64,000 nucleotides of DNA from JAEUHM01 sp964538625 (GTDB taxonomy: Bacteria; Verrucomicrobiota; Verrucomicrobiia; Verrucomicrobiales; Verrucomicrobiaceae), in contig CAZIGH010000009.1 of the NCBI GenBank assembly GCA_964538625.1, positions 55,845 to 119,844 of the forward strand, given 5' to 3'. The notes beneath the pieces were generated by a model. It was not told the origin of the DNA, searched no databases, and was given only the letters and a program-made list of their open reading frames with translations. Positions within the stretch are counted from its first letter, which is position 1, and every line of letters begins with the position of its first letter. Made by a program: the position numbers and the translations under genes. This document shows, piece by piece, positions 33,909-43,686 of this stretch.

Positions 33909-35068
33909 CTTGGAGACTCTCACGCGCCGTTCGTGACCCGCAGCGCCAACTGGTGCCGGGCTTCCTGTTCCCCTGGTTCGCACTGCTCCTGTTGCTGCCT
34001 CGGGCCGCAGCAGCCGGCGTGGGTGACAACCCGGACATCGAAGTCGTTTATCAACTCAACCTAGCCCCCTCCGCATTCACCGCCTCAGCGGACGGCTCCT
34101 GGATCGTCGGGCTGGACCAGTCAGAGCGTCCACAGTTCCGCGCCGTCAGGGTCAAGAAAGCCACTGAGACCGCCCCGTTTCCCACGGATGGCATAGCACG
34201 CGCTGAACCATCGGCACCCATTACCCTGGACGCTGTCGAGGCACTGCACACCGACACCCGAGGAATCATCTGGCTCCTTGACAACGGCCGACGCTCGGAG
34301 ATGCCACCAAAAATCGTCGCGTGGAACGATGAGGATTCCAAAGTGCAGCTCGTCCGCGCCCTCACCTCCCCTGCCACCGTTCCCGGCTCATTCCTGTCCG
34401 ATTTCGTTGTGGATCCAGACTCACCCCTCATTGCCATCAGCGACCCCGCCAACGGCACTAACGCTGCGCTCATCCTCCTGGACCGGACGAGCGGAGTGGC
34501 CAGGCGCGTGCTTCAGGGGCACAGCTCCGTAGTCCCAGATCCCGCCGTCATTCTCTCCCTGCCCCGCGGCATGACTGCCGTCAAACGCCTAGACGGAACC
34601 GCCGTGCTCCCGCACGCAGGCATCCGCTCCCTAGCCCTGGATCGCAAGGCGGAATGGCTTTACTACGCACCGGTACAGTCACGGCATCTCTTTCGCATCC
34701 CAATGAAGCTTCTAAGGCGTGGAGACGTCAGCGCCGAAGCCATCGCCGAAGCCGTGGAGCAATACGCCTACAAGCCGCCTTGCTCTTCATTCGTCATCGA
34801 CACCAAGGGCAACATCCACCTTGGAGACATCGAGTCCCGCGCCATCGGCGTCATCGAGGCTGGAAAGCGCGGCTACCGTGTCATCGCATCCGATGCGCGG
34901 CTTCTCTGGCCAGACGGACTTGCCTTCGGCCAGGATGGCAAGCTCTACTTCTTCTCCCGCACCCTGTGGCCCTCCGCTGGCAGCAGCAAGAGCGGAATGC
35001 TGACCACCCAGACCGCCCATGAACTGTTTCGGGTGAAGCCACTGGCCGAAGGCCGGGCTGGAGACTGA
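33890..35068 (+). CDS. Major royal jelly/yellow-like beta-propeller secreted protein
   Basis: A protein of up to 392 residues resembling the MRJP/yellow family (six-bladed propeller). Matching segments are ALHTDTRGIIWLLDNGR, LSDFVVDPDSPLIAISDPAN, GIRSLALDRKAEWLYYAPVQ, a SRHLFRIP block and LLWPDGLAFGQDGKLYFFSR. A hydrophobic export signal (FPWFALLLLLPRAAAAG) follows about 25 residues in. The start is uncertain: GTG at 33890 overlaps the pseudopilin end, while GTG at 33953 would give a normal-length signal peptide. Neither has a clear Shine-Dalgarno. The function in bacteria is not established. Confidence 0.75.
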   Translation: MDQELVTWRLSRAVRDPQRQLVPGFLFPWFALLLLLPRAAAAGVGDNPDIEVVYQLNLAPSAFTASADGSWIVGLDQSERPQFRAVRVKKATETAPFPTDGIARAEPSAPITLDAVEALHTDTRGIIWLLDNGRRSEMPPKIVAWNDEDSKVQLVRALTSPATVPGSFLSDFVVDPDSPLIAISDPANGTNAALILLDRTSGVARRVLQGHSSVVPDPAVILSLPRGMTAVKRLDGTAVLPHAGIRSLALDRKAEWLYYAPVQSRHLFRIPMKLLRRGDVSAEAIAEAVEQYAYKPPCSSFVIDTKGNIHLGDIESRAIGVIEAGKRGYRVIASDARLLWPDGLAFGQDGKLYFFSRTLWPSAGSSKSGMLTTQTAHELFRVKPLAEGRAGD

Positions 35069-35169
35069 GAGGCGCTCTCCATGGAACGCGCCCCTTTACA
35101 AGGATGACAGGGGGCCTTTGGCCACGCCTTTGCTGAAAGCCCGACTCCTCCTGGAGAGTAGGTAACGAC

Positions 35170-37122
35170 GTGTTTTCTCCGCTCCGCCATGCCCCGCTGT
35201 TGCTGTTCACCGCGCTTCTGCCCGCAGACTTGACGCTAGGGAAAAAGGATGAGGGACCAAAGCCTGTTCCCTGGTCCTTTCTGCCGCTGAAGCGCGTGGA
35301 ACCGCCTGAAGTGCGGGACAAAGCGTGGCCACGAACGCGTATCGACCACTACCTGCTCGCAAAGATGGAGGCCGCCGGTCTCCAACCTGCACCCCGCGCG
35401 GAGGAACGTGTGCTCAAACGCCGCCTAGCCTACGACCTCACCGGTCTGCCCCCCACGGACGCTCGGCTGGAAGACTACCGTTTGCAGGTGGAAGAATACC
35501 TGGCCTCACCCCACCACGGCGAGCGCTGGGCACGCCACTGGCTGGATCTCGCACGCTACACCGACCTCACGCCAGACTGGCTAGACTCCACCAAGTACGC
35601 CTATCTCTACCGCGACTGGGTGGTGAAAGCATTCAATGACGACATGCCCTATCATGAGTTCGTCACCCGTCAGCTCGCAGCGGACTACCTGCCGCAGGCC
35701 AAACCGCAGGACCGCGTGGCACTCGGCTTCCTTGGGCTTAGCCCCACTTACTTCAAGGAACTACAGCTCCCGCCGGAGATCATCAAGACCACCGTTGCAG
35801 ATGAGTGGGAGGAGCACGTGGATGCCGTCGGACGCACCTTTCTCGGCATCACCCTGGCCTGCGCACGCTGCCACGATCACAAGTCTGATCCCGTCACCGC
35901 CGCAGACTACTACGCTATCGCGGGAGTCTTCGCCTCAGTCAAGCTGGAGGAACTGCCCACCATGGATGACCAGTTTTGGCAACCCGTGGCCAAGGCCCGC
36001 GCGGAGGTGGCAGCACTGGAGGCGAAGCTCAAAGACCTGGCCAAGACAAAGCCGCAGGATCTCGCCGAGCAAAAAAAGGCGCTTGAGGAGCAGATAGCCG
36101 CCATCCAGGCCAGCACGCCACATTATGCCATGCCCATGGCCAACGGTGTGGTGGATGCCGCCCTCCACGTCGTCCACAAAGAGAACGAGCACGGCACCAA
36201 GCTCGACTACCGCATGGGCATGGCGCGTGATTTGGAGATGCAGCGGAGGGGTAATCCCAACGACCTCGGCGAAGTCATACAGAGGCGCTTCCTCAGTGCC
36301 TTCCCCTCCAAGACAGGCAAGCCACGGAAGTTCACCACCGGCAGCGGCAGACTGGAACTCGCACAGGCCATCGTGGAAGATGCAGCGCCACTCACCGCCC
36401 GGGTTATTGTCAACCGCGTCTGGAAGCACCACTTTGGCCGCGGGCTGGTGGACACACCCAGTGAGCTGGGCAATCTCGGCGAGGCACCCACGCACCCCGA
36501 ACTACTGGATGATTTGGCAGGCCGCTTCATGGAACACGGATGGTCACTCAAGTGGCTGCACCGTGAGATACTATACTCCGCAGCATGGCAGCAAAGCAGT
36601 TCCGCCTCAGAGTCTGAGAAGTTGGACCCCGAAAACAAGCTCTACGCCCGCATGACGCGGCGCAGGCTGGACTGGGAAGCATGGCGAGACTCCCTGCTCG
36701 TGGCCACCGGCCAGTTGGACGTAAGCATGGGCGGGCCAGCCTCCGCTGCGAGTGATCTGAATAACCAGCGCCGCTCTCTCTACGGAGCCTCCGACCGTCA
36801 GGACATGGACCCCATGCTACGCATTCATGACGTGCCAGACCCAGGTGCACACAGCCCCTGGCGCACAGAGACCATCACGCCACTGCAGGGTCTCTTTGCC
36901 CTGAACTCGCCGTTTGTTCAGCAGCGGTCAGAGACCTTAGGACGCTGGATCATGTCCCACTCTCTCGAACAGGCTTTTGAACGTCTTTACCAGCGCCCAC
37001 CCAGTGCAACTGAGGTCACCGTAGCCCAGGCCTTCCTCAGTGGGCGAGAAAAAGAACCCGCCGCTTGGGCGCTGCTAGCCCAGGCCCTGCTGATGGGCAA
37101 CGAAATGCAGTTCATCGACTGA
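35170..37122 (+). CDS. DUF1549/DUF1553 protein lacking the N-terminal PSCyt1 heme domain
   Basis: A 650-residue exported protein starting at a GTG with signal peptide MFSPLRHAPLLLFTALLPA. The DUF1549 domain begins almost at once (RIDHYLLAKMEAAGL, RHWLDLARYTDLTP) and keeps a CxxCH in CARCHDHKSDP. A coiled-coil-like stretch (VAALEAKLKDLAKTKPQDLA onward) follows, then DUF1553 with NRVWKHHFGRGLVDTPSELG. The PSCyt1 cytochrome module and the discoidin insert found in the homologue at 13923-16898 are missing. Start choice is uncertain; GGAG at 35153-35156 lies 13 bases upstream. The DUF1501 partner follows 3 bases later. Confidence 0.87.
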   Translation: MFSPLRHAPLLLFTALLPADLTLGKKDEGPKPVPWSFLPLKRVEPPEVRDKAWPRTRIDHYLLAKMEAAGLQPAPRAEERVLKRRLAYDLTGLPPTDARLEDYRLQVEEYLASPHHGERWARHWLDLARYTDLTPDWLDSTKYAYLYRDWVVKAFNDDMPYHEFVTRQLAADYLPQAKPQDRVALGFLGLSPTYFKELQLPPEIIKTTVADEWEEHVDAVGRTFLGITLACARCHDHKSDPVTAADYYAIAGVFASVKLEELPTMDDQFWQPVAKARAEVAALEAKLKDLAKTKPQDLAEQKKALEEQIAAIQASTPHYAMPMANGVVDAALHVVHKENEHGTKLDYRMGMARDLEMQRRGNPNDLGEVIQRRFLSAFPSKTGKPRKFTTGSGRLELAQAIVEDAAPLTARVIVNRVWKHHFGRGLVDTPSELGNLGEAPTHPELLDDLAGRFMEHGWSLKWLHREILYSAAWQQSSSASESEKLDPENKLYARMTRRRLDWEAWRDSLLVATGQLDVSMGGPASAASDLNNQRRSLYGASDRQDMDPMLRIHDVPDPGAHSPWRTETITPLQGLFALNSPFVQQRSETLGRWIMSHSLEQAFERLYQRPPSATEVTVAQAFLSGREKEPAAWALLAQALLMGNEMQFID

Positions 37123-37125
37123 CCC

Positions 37126-38487
37126 ATGGATCTCACCTCCATTTCACGCAGACAACTCCTCGGCCAGATGGGCGGAGGACTCGGCTCTCTCGGTCTGGCC
37201 GCCACCCTTCAGGCCGCCGGAGGCATCCCGGTGACTCACGCCGCTCCTAGAGCCAAGCGGGTGATTCATCTCTTCATGAACGGCGGCCCCTTTGGCCCGG
37301 ACTTCTTTGATCCCAAGCCTGCTTTGACCAAGTTCGCCGGACAGAAGCCCGAGGGTGCCGATCTCCGCACAGAGCGCCCCACCGGCGGTCTGCTGCCCTC
37401 GCCGTATGCCTACCAAAAGCATGGTCAGAGCGGACTGGAAATCAGCGAACTGCTTCCACACCTAGCCCGTCACGCAGATGACCTTTGCGTGCTGCGCTCC
37501 TGCCATACAGATAATCCCAATCACGGACCAGCACTGCTGCTGATGAACAACGGCACCATGACGGAACGAGTGCCCAGCATGGGTTCCTGGCTCAGCTACG
37601 GGCTGGGCAATGAAAATGCCAACCTCCCGTCCTACGTGGTGCTCTGCCCCGGCAGGCCCGTGCGCTTTTCCATCCTCTGGACCAGCGCCTTCCTGCCTGC
37701 CCAACATCAGGGCGTTTACATCAACCACAGCAATCTGGATCCCAAACAGATGATTCCGTGGCTCACCAGCGAGCGCACCTCTCAGAGTGACCAGCGCAGA
37801 CTGCTGGACCTCTTGCAAGCGCTCAACCTGGAACATCTCAAAACGCGCGGAAGTCACGACGTCGCACTCAATGGCCGCATTCAGGCCATGGAGACCGCAT
37901 ACCGGATGCAGTCCGCAGCCACCGATGCCTTCGACGTGAACCTGGAGCCGGAGAAGGTTCGAGAGATGTACGGGAAAAGCCACTTCTCCAACGGCTGCCT
38001 CATGGCACGCAGGCTCGTCGAACGCGGTGTCCGCTTTGTTCAAGTGTACTATGGGAACGGCCAGCCGTGGGACTCGCACTCCAAGCACCACGAGACCACC
38101 ACCCGTCTCGCCGCTGACATAGACCGCCCCATCGCCGCCCTGCTGTCCGACCTCAAGCAGCGCGGCCTGCTGGAGGACACGCTCGTCGTCTGGGGGGGTG
38201 AGTTTGGCCGTACACCCGTAAGTGAAAATGGAAACGGACGCGACCACAATCCCCATGGTTTCTGCATGTTCTTCGCCGGCGGTGGAGCACGTGGCGGCCA
38301 GGCTTACGGACAGAGTGACGACTTCGGCTTCAAGGCTGCCACGGACAAAATGCATGTGCACGACATCCACGCCACGATGCTGCACCTCCTGGGCATAGAC
38401 CACGAGCGGCTCACTTACCGTTATGCCGGCAGGGACTACCGCCTCACGGATGTGCATGGCCGTGTACCACGAGCCATCGTGGGGTAG
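37126..38487 (+). CDS. DUF1501 family exported protein
   Basis: A 453-residue protein with a Tat signal (SRRQLLGQMGGG). Family motifs are KRVIHLFMNGGPFGPDFFDP, GSWLSYGLGN, GEFGRTPVSENGNGRDHNPH and the C-terminal RLTDVHGRVPRAIVG. It is the partner of the preceding DUF1549/DUF1553 gene, with 3 bases between them. Function is unknown. It is homologous to the protein at 12463-13920, so the window holds two independent copies of this module. The gene converges on the acyl-CoA dehydrogenase gene. Confidence 0.92.
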   Translation: MDLTSISRRQLLGQMGGGLGSLGLAATLQAAGGIPVTHAAPRAKRVIHLFMNGGPFGPDFFDPKPALTKFAGQKPEGADLRTERPTGGLLPSPYAYQKHGQSGLEISELLPHLARHADDLCVLRSCHTDNPNHGPALLLMNNGTMTERVPSMGSWLSYGLGNENANLPSYVVLCPGRPVRFSILWTSAFLPAQHQGVYINHSNLDPKQMIPWLTSERTSQSDQRRLLDLLQALNLEHLKTRGSHDVALNGRIQAMETAYRMQSAATDAFDVNLEPEKVREMYGKSHFSNGCLMARRLVERGVRFVQVYYGNGQPWDSHSKHHETTTRLAADIDRPIAALLSDLKQRGLLEDTLVVWGGEFGRTPVSENGNGRDHNPHGFCMFFAGGGARGGQAYGQSDDFGFKAATDKMHVHDIHATMLHLLGIDHERLTYRYAGRDYRLTDVHGRVPRAIVG

Positions 38488-38516
38488 AAATCAGCGCGTG
38501 CCAAAGGCTGAGGCCG

Positions 38517-40358
38517 TCAAATCTCCCAGGCCAGCTTCTCCGCCTCGCGGTCCGCGTTGTTGAGCGTGTCGTGGAACAAGCCGCGCACCTTGGCTCTTGA
38601 GATGCGGCAGAAATACTGCACCAGACGCACCGTGTGGTCCACCTCACTGGCCGTCATGGTGGACTCAGAGCTCCTGGAACTGGCGTAACCAAGGGTGGTG
38701 GCCATAGCGAACAACTCCGCTCCTATGTCCACGAAGCGGCCCAGCAACACCTGGCGCTTCTCCAATGAGGGCCCATGCATCACCATGGCATAGAAGAGAC
38801 GGCGAGCGAGCTTGCGGCTGAGCACTTCCACTTGGCGCATGTCACTCAGCAAAGAGGGATGAAGCGCATTTGCCCCCTCCACACCGCGCGGCACATACTT
38901 CACGGGCAGCCACACGGAGTAGAACTTCGCGGCACGCAGCGCAGCGCGCATCCTCTGCTTCATGGGAAGGGAGGCATTCACCACCTCAGCACCCACGCGA
39001 AGGTGCGGGTCCAGGGCCTCACGGGCGATGAACAGGCGCATGATCTCACTGCTGCCTTCAAAGATGGTATTGATCCTCGCGTCCCGAAAGAGGCGCTCCA
39101 CGGGCTCAGGGCGCTCATGCCGCATCGCCAGAGACTCGGCCGTTTCATAACCGCGTCCACCGCGGATCTGCATCGTGTCATTGACGATCTCCCAAGCGCG
39201 CTCTGTGCCCCAGAGCTTGGCCAGCGCCGCCTCCAGGCGCACATCCGCATTTTTGTCTGCGTCAACCAGCGAGGAGACGTAGTGCGTCATGGCCTCCAGC
39301 GCGAAAGTGTGAGCCGCCATCCTGGCCAGCTTGTCCGCTATGGCCGCATGTTGCCGGATAGGCCGCCCCCACTGCTCACGCTCCTTCGCCCAGCGGGTGC
39401 TGATCTCTAGGCAGCGCCGCGCAAGGCCGGTGCATGCCGCAGGAAGGGTGATACGGCCCGTGTTCAGCGTGGTGAGCGCCACCTTCAATCCCCTGCCCTC
39501 TCCGCCGATGATGTGGGACTTCGGGACGAGGACGTTGTTAAACCGGATCACGCCATTGTAGAGTGCGCGCAGCCCCATGAACCGGCAGCGGTGCACTATC
39601 TCCACTCCGGGCCGGTCGTTTTCCACAATGAAAGCCGTGGTGGCGTGCGGTTTCTCCTTGGTCGGGGTGCGGGCCATGACCACGATGAGAGAGGCGCGGG
39701 TGCCGTTGGTGCACCAGAGTTTCTCGCCGTTGAGCACGTAGTGCTCCCCGTCTTCTGAGGGCGTGGCTAGGGTGCTGAGCCGGGCTGGGTCTGACCCCAC
39801 GTCAGACTCAGTCAATGCGAAAGCGGAGATCTCGCCGCGTGCACACCGCGGAAGGAACATTTTCTTTTGCTCTTCGGTGCCAAAGGTAAGCAGCGGCTGG
39901 GGCACGCCGATGGATTGATGCGCGGAGATCAACGCCGTCAGGCTTCCGCAACAACCGCCCAGCATCATGGCAGCGCGGCTGTAGTTCGTCTGAGACAAGC
40001 CAAGCCCGCCATACTTCACCGGCACTTTGATGCCGAAAGCACCAATGCGAGCCAGCTCGTTGAACAGGGACTCCGGTATCTCGCCTTCGCGATCGATTGC
40101 ATCCGGATCTGCATACTCATCCAGCACATGGCGCAGACGGCGGAGAAAGGCGTCGCCCTGATCTCGGTCCTCTACGCTCTGTTTTGGAAACGGCAGCACC
40201 TTGCCAAAGTCCGGTTCACCGAAGAAAAGGGATGCCGCAAAGCCGGCGTTTCGGCGCTCATCACGCGCGGCCTCCGTCATTTCCAGCGCAGCCCGCTGGG
40301 CAGCAGACATCTTCGACGTGTCGATGATGGGAGTAGGAGTGGTGGGTTCGGTGTTCAT
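38517..40358 (-). CDS. Acyl-CoA dehydrogenase (VLCAD-like)
   Basis: A 613-residue FAD enzyme catalysing the first step of beta-oxidation. Family signatures are ISAFALTESDVGSDPARL and the C-terminal domain QIRGGRGYETAESLAMRHER, with catalytic glutamate in NTIFEGSSEIMR. A long C-terminal extension of about 150 residues makes it resemble very-long-chain or ACAD9-type enzymes rather than 380-residue short forms. It is the last gene of a three-gene beta-oxidation cluster, 56 bases after fadJ. Confidence 0.92.
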   Translation of the reverse strand: MNTEPTTPTPIIDTSKMSAAQRAALEMTEAARDERRNAGFAASLFFGEPDFGKVLPFPKQSVEDRDQGDAFLRRLRHVLDEYADPDAIDREGEIPESLFNELARIGAFGIKVPVKYGGLGLSQTNYSRAAMMLGGCCGSLTALISAHQSIGVPQPLLTFGTEEQKKMFLPRCARGEISAFALTESDVGSDPARLSTLATPSEDGEHYVLNGEKLWCTNGTRASLIVVMARTPTKEKPHATTAFIVENDRPGVEIVHRCRFMGLRALYNGVIRFNNVLVPKSHIIGGEGRGLKVALTTLNTGRITLPAACTGLARRCLEISTRWAKEREQWGRPIRQHAAIADKLARMAAHTFALEAMTHYVSSLVDADKNADVRLEAALAKLWGTERAWEIVNDTMQIRGGRGYETAESLAMRHERPEPVERLFRDARINTIFEGSSEIMRLFIAREALDPHLRVGAEVVNASLPMKQRMRAALRAAKFYSVWLPVKYVPRGVEGANALHPSLLSDMRQVEVLSRKLARRLFYAMVMHGPSLEKRQVLLGRFVDIGAELFAMATTLGYASSRSSESTMTASEVDHTVRLVQYFCRISRAKVRGLFHDTLNNADREAEKLAWEI

Positions 40359-40414
40359 GGCTTGGGATGAGGTTGAGGATTGCCAGGGAGGGATGACTGC
40401 GATGAAAAGCGCGA

Positions 40415-42424
40415 TTAACTGATGCCTGCGTAGGTGAGAGGACCACCGCGGACGGGCGGGTAGCCGGTGCCCAAGACCATGGCCAGGTCTATCTCCGCAG
40501 CACTGCGCACGATGCCGGCCCGGTGTACCTTCTCCGCCTCGTCCGAGAGCACACCCGAGAGGTGGGCCATCAGATCGAGTTCCGCCGGAATGCGAGCCTC
40601 GTTCAAAACGTGGAGGGCTTTACCCGTGCGGTGATCATAGAATCCACGACCGGACTTGCGGCCCAGATGGCCTTCCTGCACGAGACTGTCGATCAGAGCA
40701 GAGTCGAGCTTCAGCGAGTCTGCCACATGCTTCGCCACATCCAGGCCGATTTCATCCAACAGACGGAGCGGCCCCATGGGTAGTCCAAACTCCAGCATGG
40801 CCTCATCCACATGCTCCACCTCGTGACCTGCCTCTACGAGACGCACAGCCTCCATGAGGTAGGGCGTGAGAATGCGGTTCACTACGAAACCCGGGCTGTC
40901 TTTGACCACCACAGGCGTCTTGCCCAGGCGCTGCGCAAAGGCGTGCAGCGTGGCCACGTGTACCGGGCGAGAGTGCGGCGTGGTGATGACTTCCACCAGC
41001 GGCATGCGATGCACAGGATTGAAGAAATGAAACCCAAGCACACGTTCCGGGTGCGGCACGGCCTCCGCCATCTCGGTCACTGACAGCGCACTTGTATTCG
41101 TGGCCAGGATGGTGTCCGCGCCACAACGCGCCGCCAAGTCCCGCAGGATGCTCTTCTTTACCCCCATGCTTTCGGAGGCGGCCTCAATGACGAGGCTGTA
41201 ACGGTGAAGCGGCACGCGCTCATGTGAGGTGGAAATGCGATCCAATACATCGCGACCCTCCAGCCTGGAGAGGACACGACGCCTCACGGCTTCATGCACC
41301 AGCTCGCGGATGCGAGTCATGCCCTTGGAGAGCGCCTCGGGTGAGACGTCTGTCATGAGCACCTGTATCCCGCGGACCGCCAGCCAGTGAGCGATGCCCG
41401 CGCCCATCACACCCGCCCCAATGACCACAACGCAGGTCACCGGAACGGGCGTCACGTCGGCTGCGTAAGGGCGCTTCGAGGCTTCCTCTCTGCGGAAGAA
41501 AAAGTCAATCAAACGCCCTGTGTCAGCGGTGGCAGCCAGTTCACTCATGGCCTCATGTTCGAGCGCAAGTGAAGCCGGCACTGACCGGCGCAAGCCCCGC
41601 GTGGCGACTTCCAGTGCGCGCAGCGGTGCGAGGTAAAGTCCGCGTGTCTTCCGCACGATATCCCGCTTCGCCTTCCAGGCCGCCAGTGCTGACAGGGGCC
41701 ATGTAGAAAGCGCACGCCCCACCAGCGCCACTGGTCTCGGCATGGGCGACGTCTTGGTCAAAGCGGCGTCTCTTGCGGCTTCCTCCAGCTGCTCTGCGTA
41801 AACGACCTCATGCACCAGCCCGCGGCGAAGGGCTTCATCCGCCTTGAGAAGACGACCGCTGAGGATGAGGTCCAGCGCTCTCGGGAGCCCAATCAGACGC
41901 GGCAGCCTGGTGGTGCCACCCCAAGCAGGCAGAAGGCCGAGCTGCGTCTCGGGCAGGCCGATGCGGGTGCTGTCATCTCGGGTGGCCACTCGCACATCAC
42001 AAGCGAGCGCCAGCTCAAAACCGCCGCCCACGCAGGCTCCGTGGATGGCTGCCACCTTTCGGATGGGCAGCGCCGCAAGCCGCTGAAACACGTCTTGCCC
42101 AAGACGTATCAGCTCACCCACTTCAGCGGGTTTGCGTGTGCGCACCGCCTTCAAGTCGGCCCCGGCTATGAACACTCGGTTTTTCGCGGAACGAATGACC
42201 AGGGCGCGAACGGAGGTCTCGTTCTCCAGGTCTTCGATGATTTCATCCAGCTCCCTGAGGGTTGCCTCACTGAGCAGATTCGCTGAACTGCCCGGCTGGT
42301 CAAATGTGAGCCATGCGATGCCGTGCGCATCATGCTTCAGTTCAAACGCGCGGGGTTCACCTATCCGCCGATGCTCATGCACGGGCGGCTCGATGTGAGT
42401 CGGATCCAATACAAGCGTATTCAT
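40415..42424 (-). CDS. fadJ: Fatty acid oxidation multifunctional protein (enoyl-CoA hydratase / 3-hydroxyacyl-CoA dehydrogenase)
   Basis: A 669-residue bifunctional enzyme. The N-terminal crotonase domain (about 20-270) has the oxyanion motif HGACVGGGFELALACD and the LPETQLGLLPAWGGTTRLPR segment with the second catalytic Glu. The C-terminal NAD-binding dehydrogenase (about 325-610) has VIGAGVMGAGIAHWLA and GFHFFNPVHRMPLVEVI with its catalytic His. It is of FadJ/FadB alpha-subunit type. It overlaps the thiolase gene by 4 bases (42421-42424). Confidence 0.94.
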   Translation of the reverse strand: MNTLVLDPTHIEPPVHEHRRIGEPRAFELKHDAHGIAWLTFDQPGSSANLLSEATLRELDEIIEDLENETSVRALVIRSAKNRVFIAGADLKAVRTRKPAEVGELIRLGQDVFQRLAALPIRKVAAIHGACVGGGFELALACDVRVATRDDSTRIGLPETQLGLLPAWGGTTRLPRLIGLPRALDLILSGRLLKADEALRRGLVHEVVYAEQLEEAARDAALTKTSPMPRPVALVGRALSTWPLSALAAWKAKRDIVRKTRGLYLAPLRALEVATRGLRRSVPASLALEHEAMSELAATADTGRLIDFFFRREEASKRPYAADVTPVPVTCVVVIGAGVMGAGIAHWLAVRGIQVLMTDVSPEALSKGMTRIRELVHEAVRRRVLSRLEGRDVLDRISTSHERVPLHRYSLVIEAASESMGVKKSILRDLAARCGADTILATNTSALSVTEMAEAVPHPERVLGFHFFNPVHRMPLVEVITTPHSRPVHVATLHAFAQRLGKTPVVVKDSPGFVVNRILTPYLMEAVRLVEAGHEVEHVDEAMLEFGLPMGPLRLLDEIGLDVAKHVADSLKLDSALIDSLVQEGHLGRKSGRGFYDHRTGKALHVLNEARIPAELDLMAHLSGVLSDEAEKVHRAGIVRSAAEIDLAMVLGTGYPPVRGGPLTYAGIS

Positions 42425-43686
42425 GGCCGTTCAAGGATGGCCGCCACACCCTGTCCGCCTCCGACGCAAAGGCTGACGAGCGCGCGGCTCTGATTGGTTT
42501 GTCTAAGTTGCTCCAGCGCCGAAAGTACGAGACGCGCACCAGTAGCGCCCACCGGGTGCCCCAGTGCGATGCTGCCGCCACGAGGGTTGAGCCGAGCGGG
42601 ATCAATCTCGCCCAGCGGTTCCTCCAGTCCGCAGCGTCTGGCAGATGCGGCGTCCGTCATGGCCTTGAGCACTGCCAGCACCTGTGCAGCGAAGGCCTCA
42701 TTGATCTCCACCAGGTCGAAGTCAGACAACCGCTGTCCAGTCCGGTGCAGCACCTTGTCGATGGCGGTCACCGGCCCCAGGCCCATTCGCTTCGGATCAC
42801 ACCCCGTAGCGGCATAGTCCACCAGCCGCCCCAGTGGCTCGAGGCCGAACTGCTGGGCCTTTTCTTCAGTGGCCACCAGCAGTGCTACCGCTCCATCGGT
42901 GATCTGGCTGGAGTTTCCAGCGGTGACCGTGCCGCGATGCTTTTCAAAAAGGGCTGGCAGCGCAGCCAACTTCTCAAGCGTGGAGCCGGTGCGGATGCCG
43001 TTGTCCGCTGTGACCGCTCCGGCATCCGTGTGCACGGGGATGACTTCGCTCAAGGACCCAGCGGCCGCAGCGCGCATGTGGGAGCGCAGCGCAAAGGCAT
43101 CCTGCATCTCACGCGTGATGCCGAACTCCCGCGCCAGCACCTCTGCTGTCTGCCCCATGTTCAGACCAGATACTGGGTCCGTGAGGCCAAGCTGCAAGCC
43201 AGCCAGTGGAGCCAGGTCTCCCGGGCGAAAGGAAGCGAACGCTGCGGCACGCTGACCGAACGTACGGCTGCGAGCCACCGCACTGAACTTGTCCGCCGCT
43301 CTTTGGGAAAAGAACAACGGCATCTGCGACATGCTTTCCACGCCGCCAACAATAAACACTTCCCCCTGCCCGGCACAGGCCCTGGCATGAGCCGTGGTGA
43401 TGGCCTCCAGACCGGAGGCGCAGTTCCGATGCACGGTGAATGCCGGCCGGTCCTCAGGGAGACCAGCACGGAGAGCGATGACCCGCGCCACATTCTGCGC
43501 CTGCGGTGGCTGGCCTACACATCCGAGGATCGTTTCATCCACAAGGTGTGGATCAATCCCCGTCTTCGTGAGCAACGCGCTCACAGCAGTGCGACCGAGT
43601 TCCACGGCATCGAGACCGGCCAAAGCGGACCCCGCGCGGCAGAAAGGTGTGCGGACACCGGCGATGAGGTAGAGGTTCTTTTTCAT
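42421..43686 (-). CDS. fadI: Acetyl-CoA C-acyltransferase (3-ketoacyl-CoA thiolase)
   Basis: A 421-residue thiolase that carries out the last step of beta-oxidation. The nucleophilic cysteine is in FTVHRNCASGLEAI, the His site in GGSIALGHPVGATGARLVLS, and the C-terminal Cys in CVGGGQGVAAIL. It belongs to the FadI/FadA group; I use fadI because its partner looks FadJ-like, but fadA is possible. It is the first gene of the cluster fadI-fadJ-acyl-CoA dehydrogenase. Confidence 0.93.
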   Translation of the reverse strand: MKKNLYLIAGVRTPFCRAGSALAGLDAVELGRTAVSALLTKTGIDPHLVDETILGCVGQPPQAQNVARVIALRAGLPEDRPAFTVHRNCASGLEAITTAHARACAGQGEVFIVGGVESMSQMPLFFSQRAADKFSAVARSRTFGQRAAAFASFRPGDLAPLAGLQLGLTDPVSGLNMGQTAEVLAREFGITREMQDAFALRSHMRAAAAGSLSEVIPVHTDAGAVTADNGIRTGSTLEKLAALPALFEKHRGTVTAGNSSQITDGAVALLVATEEKAQQFGLEPLGRLVDYAATGCDPKRMGLGPVTAIDKVLHRTGQRLSDFDLVEINEAFAAQVLAVLKAMTDAASARRCGLEEPLGEIDPARLNPRGGSIALGHPVGATGARLVLSALEQLRQTNQSRALVSLCVGGGQGVAAILERP

